From NCBI GenBank assembly GCA_947492925.1, contig CANLOQ010000008.1:52969-116968 (forward strand): a stretch of DNA of 64,000 bases, written 5' to 3'. The notes under the pieces are model-generated. The model saw only the letters and a list, made by a program, of their open reading frames with translations. It did not search any database and had not been told where the DNA came from. The position numbers were made by a program, and so were the translations under genes. Source of the stretch: an uncultured Sulfitobacter sp. GTDB lineage: Bacteria > Pseudomonadota > Alphaproteobacteria > Rhodobacterales > Rhodobacteraceae. This document shows, piece by piece, positions 16,260-24,907 of this stretch; within the stretch, counting starts at the first letter, position 1, and each line of letters begins with the position of its first letter.

Positions 16260-18139
16260 CAGAACGCCCTCGCTTCGAGTGTCAAGGCCTCGGCCTTAAA
16301 TGCCGTCCAGATTGCCGCTGCGGTGTCCCAGTCCTCTGCGCGCACAGCCGCGCCAACCTGGTTCAACCGCTCGACAAGCGCATAGACGTCCGGGCGGGCA
16401 GACAGATTGGACATCGTACTTGCGTCAGCCGAGAGATCCGCCCCGACCGTATCGACCAGGAGAAGGATGTGTTCTGCGTCCCGGCGGGGCAGCAGCGTGT
16501 CCAGCGTGGACGCGAATGTGGTCAGTTCCGCGAAAGCGAGACGGAAGGGCGTATTCTCGGCATCGAAGGCCTCATAGGGTTCGTCCGCCGCGCCGATGGT
16601 TTCGAGATAGGCGGTCAGGTCTGCACGATCAGCCTCCGTGAGGCCAAGCGATTTCGTGTCGTTGAACCAGTCAACGACACTGGCAAGTGTCGGCAGCGAC
16701 CCATCGTGAAAGTAAGGGGCCGTATAGACCGTTCCAAGAAGCGTGGGCGTATCGAGGGCACCTGAGCGCGCGCCCGAATAAGCCGGGTCAATGGAACCGA
16801 TATCATGCGCCTGCCGGTCGAGGAAGTTGCCATCGGGTACGTGGCAGCTCGCGCAGGATCGGTTGCCCAATCCCTCGAATGGCCGGTTAAAGATTGCCTC
16901 GCCACGTGCCGCCGCCACTGGAGCGGCCTCTGTTAAACGGCCATCCGCTGTCAGCATGGAATTCGGCAGAAAGTCGAATTCCTGCATATAGGCGACCAGC
17001 GCATCCAGCATGAAGGGTGTTGGTTCCGCGCCAGCAAATTCGTTGACGATCACATTGCGCGTAAAGTCGCGCAGTGACGCAAACCGACCGTCCCGACCAT
17101 AGGGCCCAGTGAACCGCAGGCCGCGCAGGCTGGGGATATCGAGCGGATCGTCGCGTCGGTCGTTGAAGATCGGATTGAAGAAGGCTCCGTCCACATCGAT
17201 GGCACCAGGCTGATGACTGGCACCCGGAATGAAGAGCCGCTGATTGATATCCGATCGGTTGTGACATGTCGAACACGCGATCCCCAAATCCCGCGCGGGA
17301 CCCCCGAATATCTGGGCGCTGTCAAAGAGCATGTCGCCGTAGGCGATCAGCGGCAGATCGGTTTCATCGATGCCCTGTTCCTCGAAGTTCAGGACAAGGA
17401 GCGGCAATGGATCCTGATCGAAGATGTCCGCCCCCGGCGGAAGGCTCGGCGGTAAATCGATATCGCGCCCACTGAGTATTGCTGTTTCAGGCAATGGGGT
17501 AAGCTGTCGCCTCGGGGCGAAGTCGTCTAGCAGGTAATTCTCAGCGAGATAGCGTGAGATGGTTAACCGTGCAGCGTTCATCGCTTCTTTGTCAGCAGGT
17601 GTCGCTCCTGCGCCGAGTACTCCGGCGGAGCCTGTGCTGTTGCTTAGCTCCAGCCAGGCACGGCCAATTTGGCGCGCTGCCGCGGGTTCGGCTGCGGCGA
17701 CGCCATCTGCGAAGGCGCGGTATAGTTCGCGCGCGGTCTGTACCGCCTGCTGCGCGGTGGCTGGGTCGTCCGCGTTGAGCGCGCGGTCCAATTCCTCTTC
17801 GATTCTGTGCGCGATTGTTTGTGTCGCGGCTTCGAAAAGGGCCTGACGATCTTTTCGCACAATCGCGCCCAGCACGGGCTCGGCACCGATGTCGCTATTC
17901 GCGCTCAACCATGCAAGCGCGTCCGCAGAGAACTCCGAGCCGTGGTAGGGATCTGACCAGGCGGTTTCGACCTGATCCCAAGGGATTGGCTCCAGATTGC
18001 CCAGAAACAGCGTGAGCCGGTAGGCAGCCGCCTCCGGCAACCAAGGGGCCTCCTTTGCCGGCGTTGCATGGGCCGGCCCAAGTGCGCCTATTGCTCCAAT
18101 CCACGCCGCAACCAGCAAGCCAAAGAACTTTCCAATCAC
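16259..18139 (-). CDS. Long di-heme cytochrome c peroxidase/MauG-family protein
   Basis: Periplasmic di-heme protein. Two heme motifs are present, CSTCH at residues 289-293 and CASCH at 429-433, with the CcpA/MauG body between (GDMLFDS, SLRGLRFTGPYGRDGRFASL, DTPTLLGTVYTAPYFHDGS). At 626 residues it is nearly twice a classical CcpA; the first 250 residues form an extra helical domain. I chose GTG at 18139 because GGAGG lies five bases before it and the product then begins IGKFFGLLVAAWIGAIGALGPAHA, a good signal peptide. First gene of the transporter operon, next to an operator-like repeat. Confidence 0.85.
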   Translation of the reverse strand: MIGKFFGLLVAAWIGAIGALGPAHATPAKEAPWLPEAAAYRLTLFLGNLEPIPWDQVETAWSDPYHGSEFSADALAWLSANSDIGAEPVLGAIVRKDRQALFEAATQTIAHRIEEELDRALNADDPATAQQAVQTARELYRAFADGVAAAEPAAARQIGRAWLELSNSTGSAGVLGAGATPADKEAMNAARLTISRYLAENYLLDDFAPRRQLTPLPETAILSGRDIDLPPSLPPGADIFDQDPLPLLVLNFEEQGIDETDLPLIAYGDMLFDSAQIFGGPARDLGIACSTCHNRSDINQRLFIPGASHQPGAIDVDGAFFNPIFNDRRDDPLDIPSLRGLRFTGPYGRDGRFASLRDFTRNVIVNEFAGAEPTPFMLDALVAYMQEFDFLPNSMLTADGRLTEAAPVAAARGEAIFNRPFEGLGNRSCASCHVPDGNFLDRQAHDIGSIDPAYSGARSGALDTPTLLGTVYTAPYFHDGSLPTLASVVDWFNDTKSLGLTEADRADLTAYLETIGAADEPYEAFDAENTPFRLAFAELTTFASTLDTLLPRRDAEHILLLVDTVGADLSADASTMSNLSARPDVYALVERLNQVGAAVRAEDWDTAAAIWTAFKAEALTLEARAF

Positions 18140-18156
18140 TATGGCCTCCAATCTGA

Positions 18157-18176
18157 AAGTTAGCCGCGTCTAAATT
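18157..18176. promoter_or_regulatory. Candidate MntR operator in divergent promoter region
   Basis: A 20-bp imperfect inverted repeat, AAGTTAG-CCGCGT-CTAAATT, in which the arms differ at one position. It sits 18 bases before the di-heme gene start and 56 bases before mntR, in the only promoter region available to both. DtxR/MntR-family proteins bind 18-22 bp repeats of this general form. Confidence 0.5.
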
Positions 18177-18231
18177 ATCTACCCAAAGCAAACAAGTTGT
18201 CAATTGTTCAGACAGAAGGCAAAGTCCGGAT

Positions 18232-18702
18232 ATGACGAAGCCGCAATCACATGACCGTGAAACCATTCAACCCGTGGAACGGGCTCCGGAAGCGCAGGCG
18301 GAAGGTTTTGCGATCGTGCGCCAAGCGCATGAAAGCGAGATGGCAGAGGATTACGTCGAGCTGATTGCGGAGTTGATTGAAACCCGAGGAGAAGCGCGTC
18401 CTATTGAAATTGCCGAACGATTGGGTGTGAAGCCCCCAACCGTCACGAAGAACATCTCGCGATTGAAATCGGCAGGTTTGGTGCGGCGTGAGCGCTACCG
18501 CGCAATTTTTCTGACTGAGCAGGGCCAGGCGTTGGCTGAGGCCTGTCGGAGACGGCACCGGATTGTGGTTGCATTTCTTCTAAGCCTCGGAATCGACGAG
18601 GAAATCGCAGAATGTGATGCGGAAGGCATCGAACATCATGTGAGCGACGAAACGCTGGCTGCCTTCGAAAAAGCTATTGGCAATACTACCGAAGAAGACT
18701 GA
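18232..18702 (+). CDS. mntR: MntR/DtxR-family metal-responsive repressor
   Basis: Cytoplasmic Mn(II)/Fe(II)-dependent repressor, 156 residues. A charged N-terminal extension precedes the winged helix (DYVELIAELIETRGEARPIEIAERLGVKPPTVTKNISRLKSAGLV) and a dimerisation/metal-binding region rich in His, Glu and Cys (RRHRIVVAFLLSLG, AECDAEGIEHHVSDETL), as in MntR. It has no SH3 domain, which fits MntR better than DtxR. It diverges from the di-heme/ABC operon and ends at a hairpin terminator. Confidence 0.88.
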   Translation: MTKPQSHDRETIQPVERAPEAQAEGFAIVRQAHESEMAEDYVELIAELIETRGEARPIEIAERLGVKPPTVTKNISRLKSAGLVRRERYRAIFLTEQGQALAEACRRRHRIVVAFLLSLGIDEEIAECDAEGIEHHVSDETLAAFEKAIGNTTEED

Positions 18703-18722
18703 GGCTGGTCAGTCGACCAGCC
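18703..18722 (+). terminator. Hairpin terminator after mntR
   Basis: A perfect 8-bp stem, GGCTGGTC-AGTC-GACCAGCC, starting at the base after the mntR stop and followed by a T-rich tract (ATTTTCATTT). It lies between convergent genes, so it may also help end the opposite transcript. Confidence 0.6.
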
Positions 18723-18741
18723 GCAGGATTTTCATTTAGGG

Positions 18742-19419
18742 TTACGCTGGACTGAACAGCCGTTGTGTGAACAGACCACGTTGCTTGGTATCGCGCAGCA
18801 GTTTTGCTCCCGCAAGGACGACCAAGTCAGCCACTGGTTCCACCAGCACAACGAGCAAATAGGCCGCTCCGAAGCTGGCCACGGCAGAAATGTTTTCAGC
18901 ACCAAAGCCCTGACCATATAGCGCCCAGAAAGCGACCCATGCGATCACGCCACCTTGGTAGGCGAAAGACAGCTTGAGGACTTCAGTGTAGTTGCAGTCA
19001 ACAAAAGCCTTCTGTTCCGGAATGATGCGCTTGGCCAAAGCGTCAATGGCGAAGAGCGGGAAGAGCAGCGTGGTGACGTTGACAAAGAACATGGGCATGT
19101 CGGTTGGCGCGAAGAACATACCTTGTACAAGCAAACCGCCTGCTAAGCCGACCGCTGCTGGTCCAGCACCAAGCAATAGTAGAATTGTTGTCCCTAGGAT
19201 GAAGTGAACCTCCGAGATGCCAACGGCGAAATGCGGGAAGACTTCGAAAAAGAGGAAAACGGCTACGACAGCCAGAACGCTGCGCACTCCAAATGAGATG
19301 GCTGAATGTGTTTTCAGGTCGTCCGCCGCAAGCTTGAGGGAATACCCCCCTGCGGCTGCTGCCGTGCCATAGGCGAGGACCATTTTTGCGCCATCCACGA
19401 CGCCGGGTTCAATATGCAT
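18742..19419 (-). CDS. CbiM-like ECF transporter permease (cobalt/B12-linked)
   Basis: Inner-membrane protein of 225 residues with about six helices. The N-terminus HIEPGVVDGAKMVLAYG places a His directly after Met, as in CbiM/NikM, where that N-terminal His motif binds Co(II) or Ni(II). The ATG at 19419 is preceded by GGAG. A cobalamin riboswitch lies directly upstream, supporting a role in cobalt or cobalamin supply. No CbiQ/CbiO partners are adjacent, so it may use other energising subunits or act alone. Confidence 0.8.
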   Translation of the reverse strand: MHIEPGVVDGAKMVLAYGTAAAAGGYSLKLAADDLKTHSAISFGVRSVLAVVAVFLFFEVFPHFAVGISEVHFILGTTILLLLGAGPAAVGLAGGLLVQGMFFAPTDMPMFFVNVTTLLFPLFAIDALAKRIIPEQKAFVDCNYTEVLKLSFAYQGGVIAWVAFWALYGQGFGAENISAVASFGAAYLLVVLVEPVADLVVLAGAKLLRDTKQRGLFTQRLFSPA

Positions 19420-19477
19420 ATCAAGTCTCCTTGCCGTCCTTCCTGACGACATCTAGTGCCGAACTTTCGGCTTTGCG

Positions 19478-19640
19478 TTGGCGGCAGGTCTCCTGGCTCG
19501 CGGTTCAACACGCCCCCGGACCTTCCCAACACATGTGTCAGTGGTGCAGTTTCGGGCTTGCTCGCCGCTTACAGTTGCAGGGGCAGCCGAGGTTTCTCAC
19601 CCCGTTCCCTTTTCAGTCGAGCACCCTAAACACTCGATCA
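19478..19640 (-). promoter_or_regulatory. Cobalamin (B12) riboswitch
   Basis: Reading the minus strand, the element shows the conserved blocks in order: GGGAACGGGGTG, GCTGCCCCTGCAACTGTAAG, a B12-box-like segment (GCACCACTG ... TTGGGAAGG), and the closing GAGCCAGGAGACCTGCC. It ends about 58 bases before the CbiM-like start, so B12 should repress that gene. Boundaries are approximate. Confidence 0.88.
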
Positions 19641-19707
19641 CCGCGAAAATAGCAGGCACTAATTCTCTAGCGTCGTCAATGGAGCAGCACTGCTGCATTT
19701 CAGTTTT

Positions 19708-19791
19708 TCAGGCCAACGCACGCCGGATTTTCGGCAACGCGGATTTCCCCGGCTCCTGAAAGTCGCTCATGGCGAGTTGGCCTTCTGGCAT
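19708..19791 (-). pseudogene. Remnant of SCO1/SenC C-terminus
   Basis: Translating the minus strand up to the stop at 19708 gives PEGQLAMSDFQEPG followed by KSALPKIRRALA, which aligns with the end of the intact SCO1 at 23803 (AEGRFTTMIDYHEPG, then EFAVPKIRRAL). Only about 28 codons survive; there is no start, and the CxxxC part is gone. The 5' side has been replaced by sequence leading into lnt. This is the decayed tail of a third SCO1 copy left by rearrangement. Confidence 0.7.
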
Positions 19792-19832
19792 GCATGAACG
19801 AGCTGCCTCAGCTGAACGCCCGACTAAAACGT

Positions 19833-21398
19833 TTATAGAGTCATCTTTTTTGGCAAAGCATTACTCAGCCATCGTCCGACAGTCATTTTCGCAATCCAAC
19901 AGACGAGCATTAGGGCAAGAAGGATCCAGTCGCCAATGCGCGCATAGGGCGTTGGCGGTCGGGCGGAGGGCAAAGGCGCATCTATGACGCCAGTCTCTCC
20001 AGTGTCCAGCCGCGCAATAGGATTTCCATTCGCGTCGATGATCGCGGAGATTCCGGTGTTTGCGGCACGGACGACGGGAAGCCCTTCCTCGACGGCGCGC
20101 ATGCGTGCGGAGGCGAGATGTTGCTCGGGTCCTATGCTGGTCCCGAACCACGCATCGTTGGTCGCATTCAGTATCCAGTTCGGCCGGAACAGGTCGTCAA
20201 CGACCTGGCCCGGAAAGATGATCTCGTAGCAGATCGCCACGGCAACCAGTGGGGCACCGGGTAATGCCAACGTGCGCGGCCCCGGTCCGGGCGTGAAATC
20301 CCCCAAACCCACGGTGAGACGTTCGATTGGCAACCAGCCTCTGAACGGCACGTATTCGCCGAAAGGAACGAGATGGTGTTTCGCGTAGCCCGCCAGAATC
20401 TCTCCAGCTTGATCATAAGCCTGAACGGTGTTGAAAAATCTTGTCCCATTGCTCGTCAAAACTCGATCCGGCACGCCTGTCAGCAGCAGGCCATCATCCG
20501 GTATGGCTGCTGCGATGCGGGCTCGTGCCTCCGCATCCTCGTCGAGAAAGCCCGGAAACGCGGTTTCGGGCCAAAGGAGGATGTCGACAGGGCCGGGACG
20601 TGTTGAGAGGTCGAGATAGCGCGCGAGCGTCGCCTCACGGTTCTCAGGCGCCCATTTTTCCTCCTGAGGGATATTCCCTTGAACAATGCGGAGTCCGACT
20701 CCCAACGATTGTGACGCCTCCATGTGGAGCCGCACTGCGCCTGCAGTAAGAGCTGCGGCAATGATCGCGAAGCCGAGCAAGACGATTCTCCAACGTTGTC
20801 GGCCTTCCGCAAGAAGAACTGCGGCGGGAAGTGTGGCAACAAAAACAGTGAGGTAAGTCAGTCCATAACTTCCGATCAATGCGGCCAACTGTCGAAGCGT
20901 AGCGAATTCGACAAGGGCATAGCCAGTGAGGTTCCAGGGAAAACCCGTCAGGATATGTCCGCGTAGCCACTCCGCCGTTGTCCAGCACGTTGCGAACAGG
21001 AGGCACGCCGTCACGCCTCCGCCGGCAGACCGGCGCGCGATCCCGGAGTAGAGCGCCGCAGCCAAGGCTGGAAAAATGGCCAGACCGGCGGACAGTCCCG
21101 CGACAGCTGGGATCGCCAGCGCTCCGAATCGCTCAGCATCGACGTAAAAGCTTTGCGCAATCCAGGAGAGTCCGAAACCGAATTGCCCGAAGCCGAAGGC
21201 CCAGCCGACAAGGGCGGCCTTGGCGACAGAGAGATGCCGGAGGAGGACAAGGAGGGTGGCGTAAGCAATGGGGACAAGCAGGAGGATTGAGAATGGCGGG
21301 AGGGTCAGGACCGTCAGTCCGCCGACTGCAACGGCCACGATTATGCGCGAAGGCAGGGGAATCACCCGGTCCCTAGGCAGCGTCCAAATCCGCTTCAT
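19833..21398 (-). CDS. lnt: Apolipoprotein N-acyltransferase
   Basis: Inner-membrane enzyme that adds the third acyl chain to lipoproteins. The 521 residues comprise an N-terminal membrane half and a periplasmic nitrilase domain with the catalytic triad visible: E278 (WPETAFPGF), K340 (GYAKHHLVPFGEY) and C390 (VAICYEIIFPG). A last hydrophobic helix closes the protein. In E. coli lnt was first described as cutE, a copper-tolerance locus. Here its start overlaps lspA and it lies downstream of the SCO1/Dsb copper operon, so it is probably an extra, island-borne copy used under metal stress. Confidence 0.93.
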   Translation of the reverse strand: MKRIWTLPRDRVIPLPSRIIVAVAVGGLTVLTLPPFSILLLVPIAYATLLVLLRHLSVAKAALVGWAFGFGQFGFGLSWIAQSFYVDAERFGALAIPAVAGLSAGLAIFPALAAALYSGIARRSAGGGVTACLLFATCWTTAEWLRGHILTGFPWNLTGYALVEFATLRQLAALIGSYGLTYLTVFVATLPAAVLLAEGRQRWRIVLLGFAIIAAALTAGAVRLHMEASQSLGVGLRIVQGNIPQEEKWAPENREATLARYLDLSTRPGPVDILLWPETAFPGFLDEDAEARARIAAAIPDDGLLLTGVPDRVLTSNGTRFFNTVQAYDQAGEILAGYAKHHLVPFGEYVPFRGWLPIERLTVGLGDFTPGPGPRTLALPGAPLVAVAICYEIIFPGQVVDDLFRPNWILNATNDAWFGTSIGPEQHLASARMRAVEEGLPVVRAANTGISAIIDANGNPIARLDTGETGVIDAPLPSARPPTPYARIGDWILLALMLVCWIAKMTVGRWLSNALPKKMTL

Positions 21399-21904
21399 GG
21401 ACCGGTTCGATGCCGACGCTTGAACATCGGCGCGACCAGAAGCAACCCGACTCCACCGACCACGAAGACGTCAGCCATATTGAAGGCGGGCCAGTGCGCA
21501 GAGCCAACAAAAAAATCGAGGAAATCTGTCACGGCCCGATATCGCACGCGGTCCACGACATTGCCGAGGGCGCCGCCGATAATTGCTCCATAGGCAAGCG
21601 CCTCGATGCCGTTTTCGGTGCGAAGCATCATGATCGCGAGCCATGCGCAGACCGCAAGGGCAAGAATCGCGAGGCTCCACCAAGGCGCTCCACCGAGAAG
21701 CCCGAAAGTCACGCCATCGTTGCGGTGGAACGTGAGGTTGAACCCGGGGAACACCGGCACAACAGCGCTCAGGACGCTCGCATACGTGACGACGATGGCC
21801 TTTGTGACCTGATCGATCGCGAAAGCCGCGAGGGCGGCAAGCATCCCGATGGCTGGTGTTCCTTTTAGCGAGCGCATTGCGTCAGCCAACCCTGACGTCG
21901 GCAA
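21395..21904 (-). CDS. lspA: Lipoprotein signal peptidase II
   Basis: Aspartyl protease that cleaves prolipoproteins. The 169-residue protein has four helices and both catalytic motifs: GNVVDR with D118 and FNMADV with D145. The four-base overlap with lnt makes a lipoprotein-maturation pair. LspA homologues occur in metal-resistance operons (PbrC of the Cupriavidus pbr locus), consistent with this setting. A 57-base gap separates it from the DUF411 gene upstream. Confidence 0.93.
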   Translation of the reverse strand: MPTSGLADAMRSLKGTPAIGMLAALAAFAIDQVTKAIVVTYASVLSAVVPVFPGFNLTFHRNDGVTFGLLGGAPWWSLAILALAVCAWLAIMMLRTENGIEALAYGAIIGGALGNVVDRVRYRAVTDFLDFFVGSAHWPAFNMADVFVVGGVGLLLVAPMFKRRHRTGP

Positions 21905-21961
21905 TCAGCGCGAAGTTTGCGCCGCGCATGGTCTGACAAGTATGACACATCCTGAAGGTGC

Positions 21962-22417
21962 TCAGCCTTCCGGGTAACTCGAAAAGACCTCGGTCGAACC
22001 GTCTTCATGGATCAGGAATACATCGTAGGCCTCTCGGTCCTCCTCGGGTCCCATGCCGGGCGAACCATAGGGCATTCCAGGCACTGCTAGGCCGACTGCA
22101 TCGGGGCGTTCGTCGAGCAGGCGGCGGATGTCGGCGGAGGGCACATGTCCCTCGATCACGTAACCATCGACGAGCGCGGTGTGGCAGGAGACCATGCGCT
22201 GCGGCACTCCGTTGTCGAGCTTGAAGCGAACGAGAATGCCACCAAACATGTCCTGACCTGTTGGTGCGAAGCCGTTCTCTTCGAGATGATTCATCCAGGA
22301 CAGACAGCAACCGCATCCATTGGTCTTGCGGACGTCGATTGGGGTGGCCTCTGCGACGGCCTGCGCCGCCGGCAACAGGGCGAGTGTAATGGCAAGAGCT
22401 TGGGTCATGCGTCTCAT
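21962..22417 (-). CDS. DUF411 periplasmic metal-binding protein
   Basis: Secreted 151-residue protein with a signal peptide (ALAITLALLPAAQAVAE) and the DUF411 hallmark TNGCGCCLSWMNHLEENGF near the mature N-terminus; further family segments are SCHTALVDGYVIEGHVPSADIRRLL and GLAVPGMPYGSPGM. DUF411 proteins are common in copper and other metal islands and are thought to bind metal through the CGCC cysteines. A paralogue lies at 33290. Start could also be the Met at residue 4. Confidence 0.88.
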   Translation of the reverse strand: MRRMTQALAITLALLPAAQAVAEATPIDVRKTNGCGCCLSWMNHLEENGFAPTGQDMFGGILVRFKLDNGVPQRMVSCHTALVDGYVIEGHVPSADIRRLLDERPDAVGLAVPGMPYGSPGMGPEEDREAYDVFLIHEDGSTEVFSSYPEG

Positions 22418-22420
22418 GGG

Positions 22421-23794
22421 TCAGAGCCTTTCGGTTGTCGTTTCGGCAATCTCGCTGCCGAGGTTTTCATTCAGAAGCGCGCGCGTCTCGGCCAGACGCA
22501 AAAGCGCTGCTGTATCATCCGTTTCGCTCTCAGCCGCTTCGGCAAGTCGGTCGTCAGAGAGCGGGTCAGTAGGGCGTCCATCCACGAGGACTTCATAATG
22601 CAGGTTCGGACCAGTCGCCGTGCCAGTCGCGCCGACGCGACCGATCACATCTCCCGCCGCAACGCGTTGGCCTTGTGCCAGGCCCTCGGGCACAGCGCTG
22701 AGATGCGCGTAGCGTGTCATTGTTTCTGAGCCGTGGGCGATTTCGACCACGCGACCATAGCCGCCCCGCCAGCCGATGAAGCTGACCCGTCCTGGTGCTG
22801 TCGCTTGAACCGGCGTTCCGCTTGCCGCCGCGAAATCGACACCTGTGTGCATGCGGACATTGCCGTAGACCGGGTGCGTACGGCGGCCAAATACCGAGCT
22901 TAATCGCGCCCCTTCGACAGGCTGTGCAAAAACGCGGAGAACGGTGCCATCGACGTAGATCGTGGCCTGACCACTCCCGTTTTCCGGCCAGACAACCTCA
23001 TAAAGTGCGCCGCCGATCTCCAGCGATGCAAAGGTCAGTTCCGGCTGGCCAATCCTGTCTTCGCCAACACGGGCCTCGCGCCACATTAGCCGAAGAGTTT
23101 CACCGCCGGTCATCTCACGACGGAAGTCGACGGTTCCACCCAACATCTGTGCCAGATCGACAGCGAAGCGGGCGGGCATCCTGGCGTTTTCGAGCGCGGC
23201 AAAAAGTGAACTGTCGATCACTGCTTCGCCCGCTAGTGTCATGAACTCGGGATCCGGGGTTACGACCTGCGTGGCCATCTCTTCTCCAAAGATAGCCTCG
23301 ATCCGCACACCGTCCTCGACGGAGAGCGCGACGCTGCGCGGGCTGCCGTCCATCGTCGAGACAACGGTGACCGAGTGCCCCGGCCTAAGTCGCCTCAGAT
23401 CATATTCCGCGCCGAGGGCCAAAGCGACTTCAGCTCGGTCGGTCGCTGAGAGACCTGCTTCTTCAAGAATGGTGTCGAGAGTCTCGCCGGTTGCGATATC
23501 GCGTGACCAGTTGGAGAGCGGTGGTTCAATCGTCGGTAAGAGAGTATCTACGATCGCAACCTCCAGACGTGGCATGGACTGGAGTGGTATTGCGGGCTCC
23601 ACACGTGATTGCGCGAACTGCGGTGTTTCCGTTTCAATAGAAGTGGGAAGCGGGAGTTGGGGTGGTGACCATGTGGTTGCAGCAGCCAGACCTGGGGGAA
23701 CCGGATCCTTTGACCAGATGTTCGATATTACCAACCCGCCCACCGACAGCACCGATACGATTGCGAAACCTGCCGCGATTGCTTTAATTTTCAT
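22421..23794 (-). CDS. M23-family murein endopeptidase
   Basis: Envelope-anchored peptidase of 457 residues: a membrane anchor or signal near residues 7-30, a middle region with a LysM/OapA-like part (TGETLDTILEEAGLS), and a C-terminal LytM/M23 zinc peptidase domain with RTHPVYGNVRMHTGVDFAAASGT..., HLSAVPEG and NLHYEVLVDGRP, i.e. the metal ligands HxxxD and HxH are intact. It would cut peptide cross-links in peptidoglycan. Its place inside the SCO1/DsbA/PCuAC operon links wall hydrolysis to the metal response. Confidence 0.9.
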   Translation of the reverse strand: MKIKAIAAGFAIVSVLSVGGLVISNIWSKDPVPPGLAAATTWSPPQLPLPTSIETETPQFAQSRVEPAIPLQSMPRLEVAIVDTLLPTIEPPLSNWSRDIATGETLDTILEEAGLSATDRAEVALALGAEYDLRRLRPGHSVTVVSTMDGSPRSVALSVEDGVRIEAIFGEEMATQVVTPDPEFMTLAGEAVIDSSLFAALENARMPARFAVDLAQMLGGTVDFRREMTGGETLRLMWREARVGEDRIGQPELTFASLEIGGALYEVVWPENGSGQATIYVDGTVLRVFAQPVEGARLSSVFGRRTHPVYGNVRMHTGVDFAAASGTPVQATAPGRVSFIGWRGGYGRVVEIAHGSETMTRYAHLSAVPEGLAQGQRVAAGDVIGRVGATGTATGPNLHYEVLVDGRPTDPLSDDRLAEAAESETDDTAALLRLAETRALLNENLGSEIAETTTERL

Positions 23795-23802
23795 GTAGCC
23801 CC

Positions 23803-24417
23803 CTAAGTCTCTTTATTGAGCGCTCGCCGGATTTTCGGCACCGCAAATTCCCCTGGCTCGTGATAGTCGATCATAGTCGTGAACCGGCCTTCGGCGTCGA
23901 AAAGAAAAACACTGGCGGTGTGGTTCATGGTGTAGTCGCCACCTTCGGTCGGCACCCGCTCATAGCGTGCGCGGAAGCCTTGTGCCGCGCGTGCGATTTC
24001 CTCTTCCAGGCCGGTCCAACCTCGCACCAAAGGATGGAAATAGCTGACATACTCCGCCATTGCCTCGACCGTATCGCGCGCTGGATCGACGGTGATGAAC
24101 ACCACGTTCATCTCTTCCGCCTCTTCACCTAGGTCATCAAGCCAGCCTGAGATATCCGACAGCGTCGTTGGGCAGACATCCGGGCAGTAGGTGAAGCCGA
24201 AGAAGACCATCGTTGGGCGACCTATCAGGGTTTCGGGTCCAACGTCGTTGCCCTCGTGATCGGAGAGCCGAAACTCCATTTCGGATAGGGCGACCGGTCG
24301 CAACCCCGTCTGTTCGGGCGCACCGGGGCCATCAACCCGCCACCAGCCAACACCAAGTGTCAGGGCAATCGCCACGATGCCTGCGAAGGCATACTTGAGG
24401 GTCGTCCGTCGGCTCAT
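23803..24417 (-). CDS. SCO1/SenC/PrrC-family copper protein
   Basis: Membrane-anchored periplasmic thioredoxin-fold protein of 204 residues. It has an N-terminal helix, the Cu-binding CPDVC motif (FGFTYCPDVCPTTLSD) and the distal His in MNHTASVFLFD. SCO proteins deliver copper to cytochrome oxidase or act as thiol reductases. One base overlap with the PCu(A)C region start suggests cotranscription. A second SCO1 (25992) and a decayed third tail (19708) are in the same region. Confidence 0.92.
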   Translation of the reverse strand: MSRRTTLKYAFAGIVAIALTLGVGWWRVDGPGAPEQTGLRPVALSEMEFRLSDHEGNDVGPETLIGRPTMVFFGFTYCPDVCPTTLSDISGWLDDLGEEAEEMNVVFITVDPARDTVEAMAEYVSYFHPLVRGWTGLEEEIARAAQGFRARYERVPTEGGDYTMNHTASVFLFDAEGRFTTMIDYHEPGEFAVPKIRRALNKET

Positions 24418-24881
24418 CAGCCCTCCGGACCGCGCGCGGCAATACCCAGAATTGGAACTTCAACGGTGATCTCACCGCCGTCCGAGAAGTCGAGGGTCAT
24501 AGAGAAGTTTTCTCCCTCGGCCATTGGTCGCTGCAAGCGCATCAGCATGGCATGCAGGCCGCCCGGTTCCAGCCACACAGCTTCACCCGGTGCAATCTCG
24601 ATCTCGCCTGCGGGGGCCATTGAGCTGACACCTTCGGCATTTGTGGATGTCTGGTGAATGTCAGGCATCATCGCCAAATCTGTGCGGATGCCGGTCAGTG
24701 TTACAGCCTCGTCTCCGGTATTGCGGATGGTCATATACGCGGCACCCGGACGGTTTACGCCGATTGACGCGCGCGCCCAGGCATCTTCGACGACAACGTC
24801 CTCGGAACCAGCTATAGCGGGCATTGCGGCGCTTGATGCGAACATGAGGGCGGCCATCAGGCCATAGACTACTGTCATCAC
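24417..24881 (-). CDS. PCu(A)C periplasmic copper chaperone
   Basis: Secreted copper(I) chaperone that works with SCO proteins. The signature H/M ligand pattern is present: MMPDIHQTS, then MAPAGEIEIAPGEAVWLEPGG and LHAMLMRL. The frame opens with TTG at 24911, but AAGGA lies eight bases before a GTG at 24881 (next codon ATG at 24878), and the protein from there begins with a clean signal peptide (TVVYGLMAALMFASSAAMPAIAG). Lies between dsbA-like and SCO1 genes, the expected partnership. Confidence 0.9.
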   Translation of the reverse strand: MMTVVYGLMAALMFASSAAMPAIAGSEDVVVEDAWARASIGVNRPGAAYMTIRNTGDEAVTLTGIRTDLAMMPDIHQTSTNAEGVSSMAPAGEIEIAPGEAVWLEPGGLHAMLMRLQRPMAEGENFSMTLDFSDGGEITVEVPILGIAARGPEG

Positions 24882-24907
24882 TTTGGTTTTCCTTTTCGAA
24901 TTGGTCG

